Shown here piece by piece: positions 26,521 through 34,550 of a DNA stretch of 64,000 bases. Origin of the DNA: Amycolatopsis sp. (GTDB taxonomy: Bacteria > Actinomycetota > Actinomycetes > Mycobacteriales > Pseudonocardiaceae); contig NZ_JAODNM010000089.1 in the NCBI RefSeq assembly GCF_025464955.1, positions 1 to 64,000 on the forward strand, written 5' to 3'. How positions within the stretch are numbered: position 1 is the first letter of the stretch; every line of letters begins with the position of its first letter. The notes beneath the pieces were generated by a model. The model was not told the DNA's origin. It was given only the letters and a program-made list of their open reading frames with translations, and made no database searches. A program made the translations under genes and the position numbers.

Positions 26521-26898
26521 TCAGGAGGTCGTCTGGAGCTCGTAGTACGGGTTGTACAGCACCTTCTGGCCATCACGCTCGGCCATCCGGCCGCGCACCA
26601 TGATGGTGCGTCCCGGTTCGATGCCGGGGATCCGGCGTCTTCCGAGCCAGATTAGCGTGACGCCCTGGGTGCCGTCGAAGAGCTCCGCCTGCAGTGTCGC
26701 CGCTTCGTTCGTCGGGCACAGCTCCACGCTGCGCAGACGTCCCAAGACGGTGACTTCTTCACCCGATCGGCAGTCGCAGGCGCGCTTCGCGCCGCTCGCC
26801 TCGGACTTCTCGGATAGATCGTCGGCGTCGAGTACCTCGACGTCGCTGGTCAGCTTGCGAACCAACCGGCTGAAGTAGCCGCCTTCTTTGGCGGACAT
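26521..26898 (-). CDS. OB-fold nucleic-acid-binding domain protein
   Basis: This small protein of 125 residues is predicted to contain one OB fold. The strands are visible as EEVTVLGRLRSVEL, LQAELFDGTQGVTLIWLGRR and GRTIMVRGRMAERDGQKVLY. The N-terminus is charged. It matches the place and size of Rv2694c. OB folds of this kind bind single-stranded nucleic acid, but no target is known. It is the first gene of a likely two-gene unit with the DUF3159 gene. Confidence 0.82.
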   Translation of the reverse strand: MSAKEGGYFSRLVRKLTSDVEVLDADDLSEKSEASGAKRACDCRSGEEVTVLGRLRSVELCPTNEAATLQAELFDGTQGVTLIWLGRRRIPGIEPGRTIMVRGRMAERDGQKVLYNPYYELQTTS

Positions 26899-27005
26899 AT
26901 GCGGTGCTCCCGTGCTCCGGGGCCTCCCGGATTTTCGAAGGCCCGTGCTTGTCCAGCGTAGCTGGAGTTCACACCAGGGAAACGGGTTTGCGCCAAGATC
27001 GCAAC

Positions 27006-27761
27006 GTGACCTCCGCTATCCCGGCCCGCACGGCCGTGCTCCTGCCCGGCACCGGCTCGGACGAAGTCTTCGTCCGAGCGGTGTTCGGCGACCCGCTGAG
27101 CGGGATCGGGGTCCGTCTCGTCACCCCGGGGATCCCCCGCGACGCCGAGCTCGCCGAGGGCTACCTGGCCGCGCTGGACGCCGTCGCGGCCGAAACGGAC
27201 GCGCCGATCGTGGTCGGCGGGATCTCCTTCGGCGCACACCTCGCCGCGGAGTGGGCGGTCGCTCATCCGGGCCGTTGCGCGGGCCTGCTGGCCGCGCTGC
27301 CGGCCTGGAACTCGTCGCCCGGCTCAGCACCCGCATCGCTCGCGGCGACGCTCTCAGCCGATCTGGTGGCTCGTGACGGCCTCGAGGCGGCGTTGGCGGG
27401 TTCGGTGGCCGACGTGCCGCCGTGGCTCGCCGAAGAGCTGAGCAGGGCGTGGCGCCGACACGGCGACGGTCTCGCCGGCCGCCTGCGCGCCGCGGCAAGG
27501 CGTCCCGCGCCGAGTTTGGCCGCATTGAGTGGACTGCGGGTGCCCGCCGGCGTCGCCACCTGTGTCGACGACCCGATACACCCTCCGAAAGTCGCCCACG
27601 AGTGGGCTTCGGCGCTGCCGATGTCGTCGATCGGTGAGACGACCCTCACCGCGCTCGGCACCGATTTCGCCTCACTCGGCCGCGCGACGGTGCTCGCCTG
27701 GCTCCGGGCCGTGCGGCAAAACCGACTCAGTGGACCTTTCGTTGTCCGAAAGGTCCACTGA
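27006..27761 (+). CDS. Alpha/beta-hydrolase-like protein (Rv2695 type)
   Basis: This 251-residue protein begins at GTG 27006, where the conserved RTAVLLPGTGSDEVFV segment follows. It has the nucleophile-elbow motif VGGISFGAHLA and a late histidine in CVDDPIHPPKVAHEWA, suggesting an alpha/beta hydrolase. The substrate is unknown. The order in the window matches Rv2695. The last residues (SGPFVVRKVH) are encoded by the first arm and loop of a perfect hairpin terminator, so the extreme C-terminus is dictated by that structure. Confidence 0.8.
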   Translation: MTSAIPARTAVLLPGTGSDEVFVRAVFGDPLSGIGVRLVTPGIPRDAELAEGYLAALDAVAAETDAPIVVGGISFGAHLAAEWAVAHPGRCAGLLAALPAWNSSPGSAPASLAATLSADLVARDGLEAALAGSVADVPPWLAEELSRAWRRHGDGLAGRLRAAARRPAPSLAALSGLRVPAGVATCVDDPIHPPKVAHEWASALPMSSIGETTLTALGTDFASLGRATVLAWLRAVRQNRLSGPFVVRKVH

Positions 27762-27768
27762 GTCGGTT
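27720..27768. terminator. 22-bp perfect hairpin overlapping the 3' end of the hydrolase gene
   Basis: The arms 27720-27741 and 27747-27768 are exactly complementary (core CAGTGGACCTTTCG / CGAAAGGTCCACTG) with a 5-nt loop. The hydrolase stop codon TGA (27759-27761) lies in the second arm. It sits between convergent genes and should work in both directions. Confidence 0.88.
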
Positions 27769-27788
27769 CGAAACTACTGGTGTGCCTG

Positions 27789-28451
27789 CTACTGCTGTGC
27801 CTGCTGCTGCTCGGCGATGTGCTCCGCCACCGCGGGCGGCAGCGTGATGGTGAGCGGCGTACGCACCGGCATCGGGTCGCCACCCCGTTTGACGATGGTG
27901 TGCCGGACGATCTCGCGCAGCACGTCAGGCGCCCGCGCGGCCTGCGACTGCGGACCGGCGATGACCCCGCGCAACATCCACCGGGGTCCGTCGACGCCGA
28001 TGAACCGCAGCGCGACCTCCCCGACGATGGCGGACAGCTCGAGGCCCCACTCGCCGTCCCCGGTCTGCACCTGGGCGCCGTCGGCGCGCAGCTGGGTGGC
28101 CAGCTCGTTGCCGACGTCCTTCCAGAGCCCGCCGGAACGCGGCGCCGCGTAGGCGCTGACGGTGACCTGGCCCTGCTCGGTGACCACGTGCACCGCGCGC
28201 ACGCCACCGCTGTCCGGGTCCATCTCGACCTGGACCTGGGAACCGTCGGGCACCGGCACCTGGACCGAACCGAGGTCGATCCGCGGGATCTCGTCTTCTT
28301 CGACATCGGCGATGTCGTACGGACCGTCGGTCCCGGCCGGTCCCAGCCGGTCCTCGAACTCGTCGTCCTCGAGCTCGTCGACCTCAGGCGCGGCGTGCCG
28401 GCCGGAGGGCCGGTCCGGCTCGCCTCGCCGCTTGCGTCCGAAAATCGCCAC
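27789..28451 (-). CDS. DUF3710 protein
   Basis: This 220-residue soluble protein has a basic start (IFGRKRRGEPDR), a long acidic stretch, and the DUF3710 domain with motifs VHVVTEQGQVTVSAYAAPRS and DGPRWMLRGVIAGP. It ends in a glutamine-rich tail. The GTG start at 28451 shares one base with the TAG stop of dut. The pair is conserved in actinobacteria (Rv2696c beside Rv2697c). The function is unknown; the constant link to dUTPase hints at nucleotide or DNA metabolism, which is inference only. Confidence 0.85.
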   Translation of the reverse strand: MAIFGRKRRGEPDRPSGRHAAPEVDELEDDEFEDRLGPAGTDGPYDIADVEEDEIPRIDLGSVQVPVPDGSQVQVEMDPDSGGVRAVHVVTEQGQVTVSAYAAPRSGGLWKDVGNELATQLRADGAQVQTGDGEWGLELSAIVGEVALRFIGVDGPRWMLRGVIAGPQSQAARAPDVLREIVRHTIVKRGGDPMPVRTPLTITLPPAVAEHIAEQQQAQQ

Positions 28452-28942
28452 TACTTCTCCGTTCCTTCCCCAGTGTCAGTGCCCAGTGTGGCGTGTCCGC
28501 CGGTGGAGCCGTAACCGCCGGCCCCGCGGTCGCTGGGCTCGACGGCCGCGACGTCGGGAACCTCGACGAACTCGGCGTGCTCGACCCGCTGCACGACGAG
28601 CTGCGCGATCCGGTCGCCGCGGACCAGTTTGATCGGCTCGGAGAGATCATGGTTGATCAGGCAGACGCGGATCTCGCCGCGGTAGCCGGAGTCGATCGTG
28701 CCGGGGGTGTTGACGACCGAAAGCCCCGCGCGGGCGGCCAGCCCGGACCGCGGATGGACGAACCCGGCGAACCCCGGCGGCAACGCGATCGCGATGCCGG
28801 TGCCGACCACGACGCGCTCCCCCGGCCCGAGGATCACGTCCGAAGTCGTGACGAGATCGGCGCCGGCGTCGCCGGGGCGGGCATAGGCGGGCGCCGGGAC
28901 ACCCGGGTCGATCCTCGAGAGCAGTACCTGAACGCTGGACAC
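28451..28942 (-). CDS. dut: Deoxyuridine 5'-triphosphate nucleotidohydrolase
   Basis: This 163-residue dUTPase hydrolyses dUTP to dUMP and pyrophosphate, keeping uracil out of DNA and supplying dTMP synthesis. The five trimeric dUTPase motifs are visible: YARPGDAGADL, HPRSGLAARAGL, NTPGTIDSGYRGEI, RGDRIAQLV and the C-terminal RGAGGYGSTGGH. It starts at GTG 28942, just 24 bp from the divergent DUF3093 start. A TAGTCT box 8 nt before the GTG suggests a leaderless transcript. Confidence 0.96.
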   Translation of the reverse strand: MSSVQVLLSRIDPGVPAPAYARPGDAGADLVTTSDVILGPGERVVVGTGIAIALPPGFAGFVHPRSGLAARAGLSVVNTPGTIDSGYRGEIRVCLINHDLSEPIKLVRGDRIAQLVVQRVEHAEFVEVPDVAAVEPSDRGAGGYGSTGGHATLGTDTGEGTEK

Positions 28943-28966
28943 GGGCGGCGAGACTACCCTGGTCGC
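28943..28966. promoter_or_regulatory. Overlapping divergent promoters between dut and the DUF3093 gene
   Basis: Only 24 bp separate the two start codons. The stretch AGACTACCCT contains TACCCT for the plus-strand gene and, on the other strand, TAGTCT for dut. Each resembles an actinobacterial -10 box at 7-8 nt from its start codon, as expected for leaderless mRNAs. There is no room for separate leaders or ribosome sites. Confidence 0.55.
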
Positions 28967-29452
28967 GTGGGTAACAGCGCAAGCGCGGCCGTGCAAGGCA
29001 CCGTCAAGTATTCGGAACGGCTCTACCTCCCATGGTGGAGCTGGCCGCTTCCGATGCTCGGGGCGGCACTGATCGGCGCCGAGATCAACACCAGCTACAC
29101 CGCCATCCCGTTCTGGGTGCCGTACGTGGTCCTGCTGCCATTGATGGCGATCTTCCTGGTGACGATGGGGCGGAGCCGGGTCCGGGTCACCGGCGGCGAC
29201 GAGCCGGAGCTGTGGGTCGGCGACGCCCACCTGCCGCTGCGCTATGTCGGCGAGGTCGAGATCATCGACCGCGAACGCAAGCGCAAGGCGCTCGGTCCCG
29301 AAGGTGATCCGGCGTCGTACTCGATGCACCGCGGCTGGGTCGGCCCGGTACTGCGGATCGGCCTGACCGATCCTTCGGACCCGACGCCGTACTGGCTGTT
29401 CAGCACCCGCAAACCCCAGGTCGTAGCCGCACTCCTGCGCGACGAGGGCTGA
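28967..29452 (+). CDS. DUF3093 membrane protein
   Basis: This 161-residue protein has two adjacent transmembrane helices (about 22-42 and 48-64). A soluble domain follows with motifs LWVGDAHLPLRYVGEVEI and YWLFSTRKPQVVAALL, which resemble a PH-like fold. It is the DUF3093 family found opposite dut in actinobacteria (Rv2698). The GTG start at 28967 was chosen because a -10-like TACCCT lies 7 nt upstream; the frame farther upstream overlaps dut. The function is unknown. Confidence 0.85.
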   Translation: MGNSASAAVQGTVKYSERLYLPWWSWPLPMLGAALIGAEINTSYTAIPFWVPYVVLLPLMAIFLVTMGRSRVRVTGGDEPELWVGDAHLPLRYVGEVEIIDRERKRKALGPEGDPASYSMHRGWVGPVLRIGLTDPSDPTPYWLFSTRKPQVVAALLRDEG

Positions 29453-29529
29453 GGACTCGTAAGTGTTCCGGCTCGCCCGGGTGCGGGTGTCCCGCAGGGC
29501 ACAGTAACCAGCCCGAACACTCACGAGCT
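29452..29529. repeat. Intergenic palindrome with AGGACTCGTxAGTG arms
   Basis: The first arm AGGACTCGTAAGTGTTCCGG (from 29452) is answered by CCCGAACACTCACGAGCT (ending 29529) around a GC-rich centre. The same arm sequence recurs at 48802-48855 and as a half copy at 31182-31193. It follows the DUF3093 stop directly and probably serves as terminator. Confidence 0.7.
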
Positions 29530-29549
29530 GTACCCGCCCCGCCGAGCGA

Positions 29550-29593
29550 AAAGGGCCGGGTGGCCGCGTCGAGACGCGGCCACCCGGCCCTTT
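29550..29593. terminator. Terminator between DUF3093 and DUF4193 genes
   Basis: The arms 29550-29570 and 29573-29593 are complementary over 21 bp (core AAAGGGCCGGGTGGCC / GGCCACCCGGCCCTTT) with a very tight loop. The A and T ends suit both strands. It lies between convergent genes. Confidence 0.88.
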
Positions 29594-29655
29594 GACTTCT
29601 CCTGACTTCTACCCCGAACCCCTGTCTTGCCTGTGTGTTCCCCGAGCGTGAAGGC

Positions 29656-29964
29656 TCAGGCGCAGTCTCGACAAATCAGGCGGCCGCCGCTTTCCTCGGC
29701 CAGCCTGCTGCGGTGGTGGACCAGGAAGCACACCGAGCAGGTGAACTCGTCGGCCTGCTTGGGCACCACCTTGACGGTCAGGTCCTCGCCGGAAAGTCCG
29801 GAGAGGTCCGCACCGGGAAGTTCGAAGTTTTCGGCGGTCGCGTCCTCGTCGACGTCGACGACACCGGACTGGTTTTCATTGCGCCGTGCCTTGAGCTCTT
29901 CCAACGAGTCTTCGGCCAGCTCGTCGGCTTCGCTGCGGCGCGGAGCGTCGTAGTCGGTCGCCAT
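29656..29964 (-). CDS. DUF4193 zinc-ribbon protein
   Basis: This acidic protein of 102 residues has a C-terminal two-pair cysteine motif, CSVCFLVHHRSR followed by ICRDCA, that should bind one zinc ion. The N-terminal half is rich in Asp and Glu. It is the actinobacterial DUF4193 family (Rv2699c position). The small size and zinc ribbon suggest binding to nucleic acid or to a transcription component, but no role is shown. It is transcribed away from cei across a long intergenic region. Confidence 0.88.
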   Translation of the reverse strand: MATDYDAPRRSEADELAEDSLEELKARRNENQSGVVDVDEDATAENFELPGADLSGLSGEDLTVKVVPKQADEFTCSVCFLVHHRSRLAEESGGRLICRDCA

Positions 29965-30502
29965 TGTTCCTCACCCCTGCGATCAGCTTCTGATATCACA
30001 TGGCCCGGACTCACGTGCCTTCTCGTAAGTCCTTCGTGCCGCTGGTCAACGTTCCAGGGCCCCTGTTTGTGCCCGGCATCGCAGTGAGCGAGGTCTCGAT
30101 TTTGTGCCTCATTCTGCCGCCGAGCTCGCAGGAGGGTAGCTCACGACGTACTGTGCCCCGCAACGTGCCGTCCTTCGATGCGCAGACGTCACCCATCAGG
30201 GGGTATGCCGGAAGCGGCACGCACGAGCCCCCGTCCGGGTTGCCTGCGAGTACCGAACGTCACCAAATGGCGCTGAACGGCTCGTCTTCCTTGCCCGCGG
30301 GCGCCGCCTCGTGGTGCGATCGGTGGAGCACCGATCACTGGGGCCCGGTCACCGTCGCCGACGTGCCGCCGAACCCGGCCGATCACAGGGGAACCCGCAC
30401 CGACCTGGGAAAGTTGTAACGCCTAGGGTTGTTCAGAGCGAAGTGCAGGTAGGCAGGCGAGCCGCGGCGGGCGGGTTCGCCGTTCGGGAAGGGACGGGGA
30501 AG
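29965..30502. other. Long divergent intergenic region between DUF4193 gene and cei
   Basis: These 538 bp hold no convincing gene. The cei frame extends upstream to 30311, but the predicted residues there are arginine-rich and unlike the protein. A TAGGGT box near 30424 could be a -10 element for cei. No strong palindrome was found. Confidence 0.5.
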
Positions 30503-31183
30503 GTGGCCTCGGGTAACGGCTTCGGGGAGCGCGGTACGCGGCCATACCGTAAGCGTCGGCCGCTGCCCGCGTTGATCGTCATCGCCGTGCTCGGACTCGG
30601 CGCGGTGGTGGTCTGGGTGCACGCGATCGTCTCCGGCTCCAACATCAACGACGCCATCCGCTGCACACCCGCGCCAACCCCGCCCGCGGGTGTGACATTC
30701 ACCCCGTTGGACCACAGCACGCTCGACGACCGGGTGCCCACTCCCCAGGACAAAATCGCGGTGAAGGTCCTCAACGCCTCGAGCACCCGCGGCCAGGGTT
30801 CCATCGCCACCGAGTCACTGCGCGCCCTCGGCTTCAGCCAGATCGCGGACCCGGCCAACGACCCGGTGTACCCGAAGCAGGACGCGAAGTGCCGCGGTCA
30901 GATCCGGTTCGGCGAGAACGGCACGTCCTCGGCCCGGACGCTGAGCCTCGTCACCCCCTGCCTGGAGCTGGTCAAGGACAACCGCAAGGACTCCACGGTC
31001 GACCTGTCCATCGGCACCTTGTTCAGCGACGTGCGGCCCAGCGCCGCGGCGACGCAGATCCTGAACCAGCTGAAGACGTGGTCGGCCGCGCACCAGGGCG
31101 GTGGCGGCGGCGAGCAGTCCGCGAGCGCCGCCCCGACGATCGACCCCGCGTTGCTCAAGGCCGCCCGCGACGTCAGCTGCTAG
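30503..31183 (+). CDS. cei: Envelope integrity protein Cei (LytR C-terminal domain)
   Basis: This 226-residue protein has a short basic cytoplasmic N-terminus, one transmembrane helix (about 21-42) and an extracytoplasmic LytR_C domain with the motif VKVLNASSTRGQGSIA. Two cysteine-containing stretches and a glycine-rich tail follow. It matches Rv2700 (Cei), which is required for cell envelope integrity in mycobacteria. The GTG at 30503 is chosen because AAGGGA precedes it. It converges on suhB with only 15 bp between stops. Confidence 0.87.
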   Translation: MASGNGFGERGTRPYRKRRPLPALIVIAVLGLGAVVVWVHAIVSGSNINDAIRCTPAPTPPAGVTFTPLDHSTLDDRVPTPQDKIAVKVLNASSTRGQGSIATESLRALGFSQIADPANDPVYPKQDAKCRGQIRFGENGTSSARTLSLVTPCLELVKDNRKDSTVDLSIGTLFSDVRPSAAATQILNQLKTWSAAHQGGGGGEQSASAAPTIDPALLKAARDVSC

Positions 31184-31198
31184 GACTCGTGAGCCCGC

Positions 31199-32020
31199 TC
31201 AGACGTCAGCGGCGCCGGACGCGATGAGCGCGTCGCGCAAGGGACCTGCGATGGACGGCGCCGCGGCGAAGGTCGCGTCCGCGCCGAGTGCCCGGTCCGC
31301 GCCGCTGATACTGACCACCGCGCCCGCCTCGGCCGCGATGAGCGCGCCGGCGGCCCAGTCCCACCGGCTGAGCCCGTGCTCGACGGAGGCGTCGACCCAG
31401 CCGGCGCCGACCGCGCAGAGGTCGAGTGCCCCCGAGCCCGGACGCCGGATGTCCCGGACATGGCCGAGCAGCTCGGCGGCGAACCGCGCCTGCCGAACCC
31501 GCCTCTCGGCGTTGTAGGCGAACCCGGTGGCCACCAGCGTCACCTCCAGGCGTTCCGGGGCGCTCACGGCCAGCCTCCGGCCGTCGAGCCACGAGCCCTC
31601 CCCGCGCGCCGCCGTCCAGCGCCGACCGCTGACGGGTTCTACGACAGCGCCCGCCACCGACTCGCCGTCCACTTGTGCCGCCACCGACACGGCGAACCAC
31701 GGCAGCCCGTAGAGGAAGTTGACCGTGCCGTCGATCGGGTCGACCACCCAGGTGACCCCGCCGGCCGCGGCTTCCCCGCCGCCTTCCTCGCCGATGAACC
31801 CGTCGCCCGGCCTCAGCTCGGCGAGGCGAGCGCGAATGAGCCGCTCGGACTCGTGGTCCACCGCGGTCACGACGTCGGTCTCGCCGGACTTCGTGTCGAC
31901 GCGGACTTCCCGCCCGGCCTGCATGCCCTGCCAAGCCTCTAGGACCACTTCGGCGGCCTCGGCCGCGACCCGCTCGGCAACGTCTTTCAGCTCACGCTCG
32001 TTAGCTCCCACGGAGGCCAT
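31199..32020 (-). CDS. suhB: Inositol monophosphatase family protein SuhB
   Basis: This 273-residue phosphatase depends on magnesium. It has the family motifs GFIGEEGGGE, WVVDPIDGTVNFLYGLP and WDWAAGALIAAEAGA, which carry the metal ligands. It should hydrolyse myo-inositol phosphates, important in actinobacteria for phosphatidylinositol and mycothiol; histidinol phosphate is a possible alternative for the family. The start is uncertain between the ATG at 32020 and a GTG at 32011. It is divergent from ppgK, as in M. tuberculosis (Rv2701c, Rv2702). Confidence 0.9.
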   Translation of the reverse strand: MASVGANERELKDVAERVAAEAAEVVLEAWQGMQAGREVRVDTKSGETDVVTAVDHESERLIRARLAELRPGDGFIGEEGGGEAAAGGVTWVVDPIDGTVNFLYGLPWFAVSVAAQVDGESVAGAVVEPVSGRRWTAARGEGSWLDGRRLAVSAPERLEVTLVATGFAYNAERRVRQARFAAELLGHVRDIRRPGSGALDLCAVGAGWVDASVEHGLSRWDWAAGALIAAEAGAVVSISGADRALGADATFAAAPSIAGPLRDALIASGAADV

Positions 32021-32083
32021 CCGACCACATCCGGTTAAAGTCTCCGAACCAGGCTTCTGAATCGTGAGAGAAGGGACCACCCA

Positions 32084-32845
32084 GTGACGGCCACCCGAGG
32101 CTTCGGAATCGACATCGGCGGCAGCGGGATCAAGGGTGCTCTCGTCGACCTGGAGCGTGGACAGCTCATCGGCGAACGGCTCCGGATCGACACCCCGCAA
32201 CCCTCCACCCCGGAGGCGGTCGCGGACGTGGTCGCCGAGATCGTGCACCACTTCGAGTGGGCGGGCCCGGTCGGGGTCACCCTCCCCGCCGTGGTCAAGA
32301 AGGGTGTCGCGCACACCGCGGCGAACATCGACCACGGCTGGATCGGCACCGACGCGGACGCCCTCTTCGCGAAGCGCGTCGGCAAGTCGGTGGACGAGGT
32401 CGCGATGCTCAACGACGCCGATGCCGCCGGCATGGCCGAGATCCGCTTCGGCGATCCCGTCGCCCGCACCGGCGTCACGGCGCTGCTCACCTTCGGAACC
32501 GGGATCGGCAGCGCGTTGTTCCACGACGGCGTGCTCGTCCCGAACACCGAGTTCGGCCATCTGGAGGTCGACGGCCACGATGCCGAGAAGAAGGCGGCGG
32601 CTTCGGTGAAGGACAACGAGGGCCTGTCCTATCACGATTGGGCCAAGCGCGTGAAGCGTTACCTGACCGTGCTCGAGAACCTGATCTGGCCTGATTTGTT
32701 CATCGTCGGTGGCGGGGTCAGCAGGAAGGCCGAGAAGTGGGTGCCGCTGCTCGACATCCGCACACCGATCGTGGTGGCCTCACTACAGAACAACGCCGGG
32801 ATCGTCGGTGCGGCGGCCGCCGCGGCCGAAGGAATCCAGCACTGA
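32084..32845 (+). CDS. ppgK: Polyphosphate glucokinase
   Basis: This 253-residue ROK-fold kinase phosphorylates glucose with inorganic polyphosphate or ATP. The phosphate-binding motif GFGIDIGGSGIKGALVDL is at the N-terminus. LLTFGTGIGSALFHDG and NTEFGHLEVDG follow, then VKRYLTVLENLIWPDLFIVGGG. The polyphosphate-specific segment is conserved and the length matches PpgK (Rv2702, 265 residues). The GTG at 32084 has GAAGGGA 8 bp upstream. It lies directly before sigA. Confidence 0.95.
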   Translation: MTATRGFGIDIGGSGIKGALVDLERGQLIGERLRIDTPQPSTPEAVADVVAEIVHHFEWAGPVGVTLPAVVKKGVAHTAANIDHGWIGTDADALFAKRVGKSVDEVAMLNDADAAGMAEIRFGDPVARTGVTALLTFGTGIGSALFHDGVLVPNTEFGHLEVDGHDAEKKAAASVKDNEGLSYHDWAKRVKRYLTVLENLIWPDLFIVGGGVSRKAEKWVPLLDIRTPIVVASLQNNAGIVGAAAAAAEGIQH

Positions 32846-32973
32846 CGCGGACGGAAAACGGGTGCGGGCAGGCGCCGCTCGATGATCACTCGAGGACCGC
32901 TGTAGAGGCCTTGAAGAGGGCCTCGCGCCGAACCGAGAAGTGATCGCTTCGCGACGCACGCGCGCGACGTCGT

Positions 32974-33031
32974 TACAATGGAACACGGCCCACGGCTGCG
33001 GAGGACAAAACCGCAGGCCGGGGCGTGTTCC
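32974..33031 (+). promoter_or_regulatory. sigA promoter -10 box and leader hairpin
   Basis: A TACAAT box (32974-32979) is a good -10 hexamer. It is followed at once by GGAACACGGCCCACGGCTGCGG and, after 9 nt, CCGCAGGCCGGGGCGTGTTCC, an interrupted stem of about 8 plus 5 bp. A start site 6-8 nt after the -10 box would fall in the first arm. The hairpin may therefore act in DNA, or another promoter may supply it. The sigA GTG is 69 nt farther on. Confidence 0.55.
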
Positions 33032-33099
33032 CCGAATGTGAGTCAGCCGAGGCCGTAGTGCCCCTGCTCGTCATGATCGACCGCTGCGAAAGGGCGTAA

Positions 33100-34464
33100 G
33101 TGGCAGCCGCAAGAACCGCAACCCGAAGCGGTACGAAGACATCGAGCGCAGCCGACACCACCGGTGAGACGGTCGACGAGGCCGCCGCGCCGAACGGCAC
33201 GGCCAAGTCGACGGCACGCAAGCCCGCCGCGACCAAGGCGGGCGCCAAGAAGGCGCCCGCGAAGAAGGCCGGCCCCTCAGCCGACGGCGAACCCGACGGC
33301 CCGGACGGTGCCGACCTCGAAGCACCGGACCTCGCCGATCTCGAAGAGGTCGAGGTGGAGGTCGACGTCGTCGACGCGACGGTGACCGAGGAAGAGCCGG
33401 AGGAAGCCGTCGAGACGGCCCCTCGCGCCCGTCGGACGACCGTCGACAAGAACGCCGGCAAGACCTCCGACAACCCGGACTTCGTCTGGGACGAGGAGGA
33501 GTCCGAGGCGCTGCGCCAGGCCCGTAAGGACGCCGAGCTCACCGCGTCGGCCGACTCCGTCCGCGCCTATCTCAAGCAGATCGGCAAGGTCGCGCTGCTC
33601 AACGCCGAGGAGGAGGTGGAGCTCGCCAAGCGCATCGAGGCGGGTCTCTACGCCGCCGAGCGCGTGCGCAACGCCGAGGAGGAGGGCGAGAAGCTCGTCA
33701 CCCAGATGCGGCGCGATCTCAAGTGGATCGTCCGTGACGGCGAGCGCGCCAAGAACCACCTGCTCGAGGCGAACCTCCGGCTCGTGGTTTCGCTGGCCAA
33801 GCGCTACACCGGTCGTGGCATGGCGTTCCTGGACCTGATCCAGGAGGGCAACCTCGGGCTGATCCGCGCGGTCGAGAAGTTCGACTACACCAAGGGCTAC
33901 AAGTTCTCCACGTACGCCACTTGGTGGATCCGTCAGGCGATCACCCGCGCGATGGCCGACCAGGCCCGCACCATCCGGATCCCGGTGCACATGGTCGAGG
34001 TCATCAACAAGCTCGGCCGCATACAGCGCGAGCTGCTCCAGGATCTCGGTCGCGAGCCCACCCCCGAGGAACTCGCGAAGGAAATGGACATCTCCCCGGA
34101 GAAGGTCCTCGAGATCCAGCAGTACGCCCGTGAGCCGATCTCACTGGACCAGACCATCGGTGACGAAGGCGATTCGCAGCTCGGTGACTTCATCGAGGAC
34201 TCCGAAGCGGTCGTGGCCGTGGACGCGGTCTCCTTCACGCTGCTGCAGGACCAGCTCCAGTCGGTGCTGCAGACGCTGTCCGAGCGTGAAGCCGGCGTCG
34301 TCCGGTTGCGCTTCGGCCTGACCGACGGCCAGCCGCGCACCCTCGACGAGATCGGCCAGGTCTACGGGGTCACCCGTGAGCGGATCCGGCAGATCGAGTC
34401 GAAGACGATGTCGAAGCTGCGTCACCCGTCGCGTTCGCAGGTGCTGCGGGACTATCTCGACTGA
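33100..34464 (+). CDS. sigA: Principal RNA polymerase sigma factor
   Basis: This 454-residue group 1 sigma-70 factor is also known as RpoD or HrdB. A long N-terminal region rich in Ala, Lys and then Glu is typical of actinobacterial principal sigmas. Region 1.2 (DSVRAYLKQIGKVALL), region 2 (FLDLIQEGNLGLIRAVEKFD, YATWWIRQAITRAM), region 3, and region 4.2 with the -35-binding helix (RERIRQIESKTMSKLR) are complete. It directs transcription of housekeeping genes. The GTG start follows GAAAGGGCG. Its place after ppgK is as in mycobacteria. Confidence 0.97.
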   Translation: MAAARTATRSGTKTSSAADTTGETVDEAAAPNGTAKSTARKPAATKAGAKKAPAKKAGPSADGEPDGPDGADLEAPDLADLEEVEVEVDVVDATVTEEEPEEAVETAPRARRTTVDKNAGKTSDNPDFVWDEEESEALRQARKDAELTASADSVRAYLKQIGKVALLNAEEEVELAKRIEAGLYAAERVRNAEEEGEKLVTQMRRDLKWIVRDGERAKNHLLEANLRLVVSLAKRYTGRGMAFLDLIQEGNLGLIRAVEKFDYTKGYKFSTYATWWIRQAITRAMADQARTIRIPVHMVEVINKLGRIQRELLQDLGREPTPEELAKEMDISPEKVLEIQQYAREPISLDQTIGDEGDSQLGDFIEDSEAVVAVDAVSFTLLQDQLQSVLQTLSEREAGVVRLRFGLTDGQPRTLDEIGQVYGVTRERIRQIESKTMSKLRHPSRSQVLRDYLD

Positions 34465-34469
34465 GCAAG

Positions 34470-34517
34470 ACCAGCGGAAAGCGGCCCTGTCACTTCGGTG
34501 GCGGGGCCGCTTCTGGT
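34470..34517 (+). terminator. Hairpin terminator after sigA
   Basis: ACCAGCGGAAAGCGGCCC (34470-34487) pairs with GGGGCCGCTTCTGGT (34503-34517) with a small mismatch. The stem begins 5 bp after the sigA stop and precedes the convergent hypothetical gene. Confidence 0.75.
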
Positions 34518-34550
34518 TCACGGTCGGAATTCTGTTGCGGGGCAAGAGGT

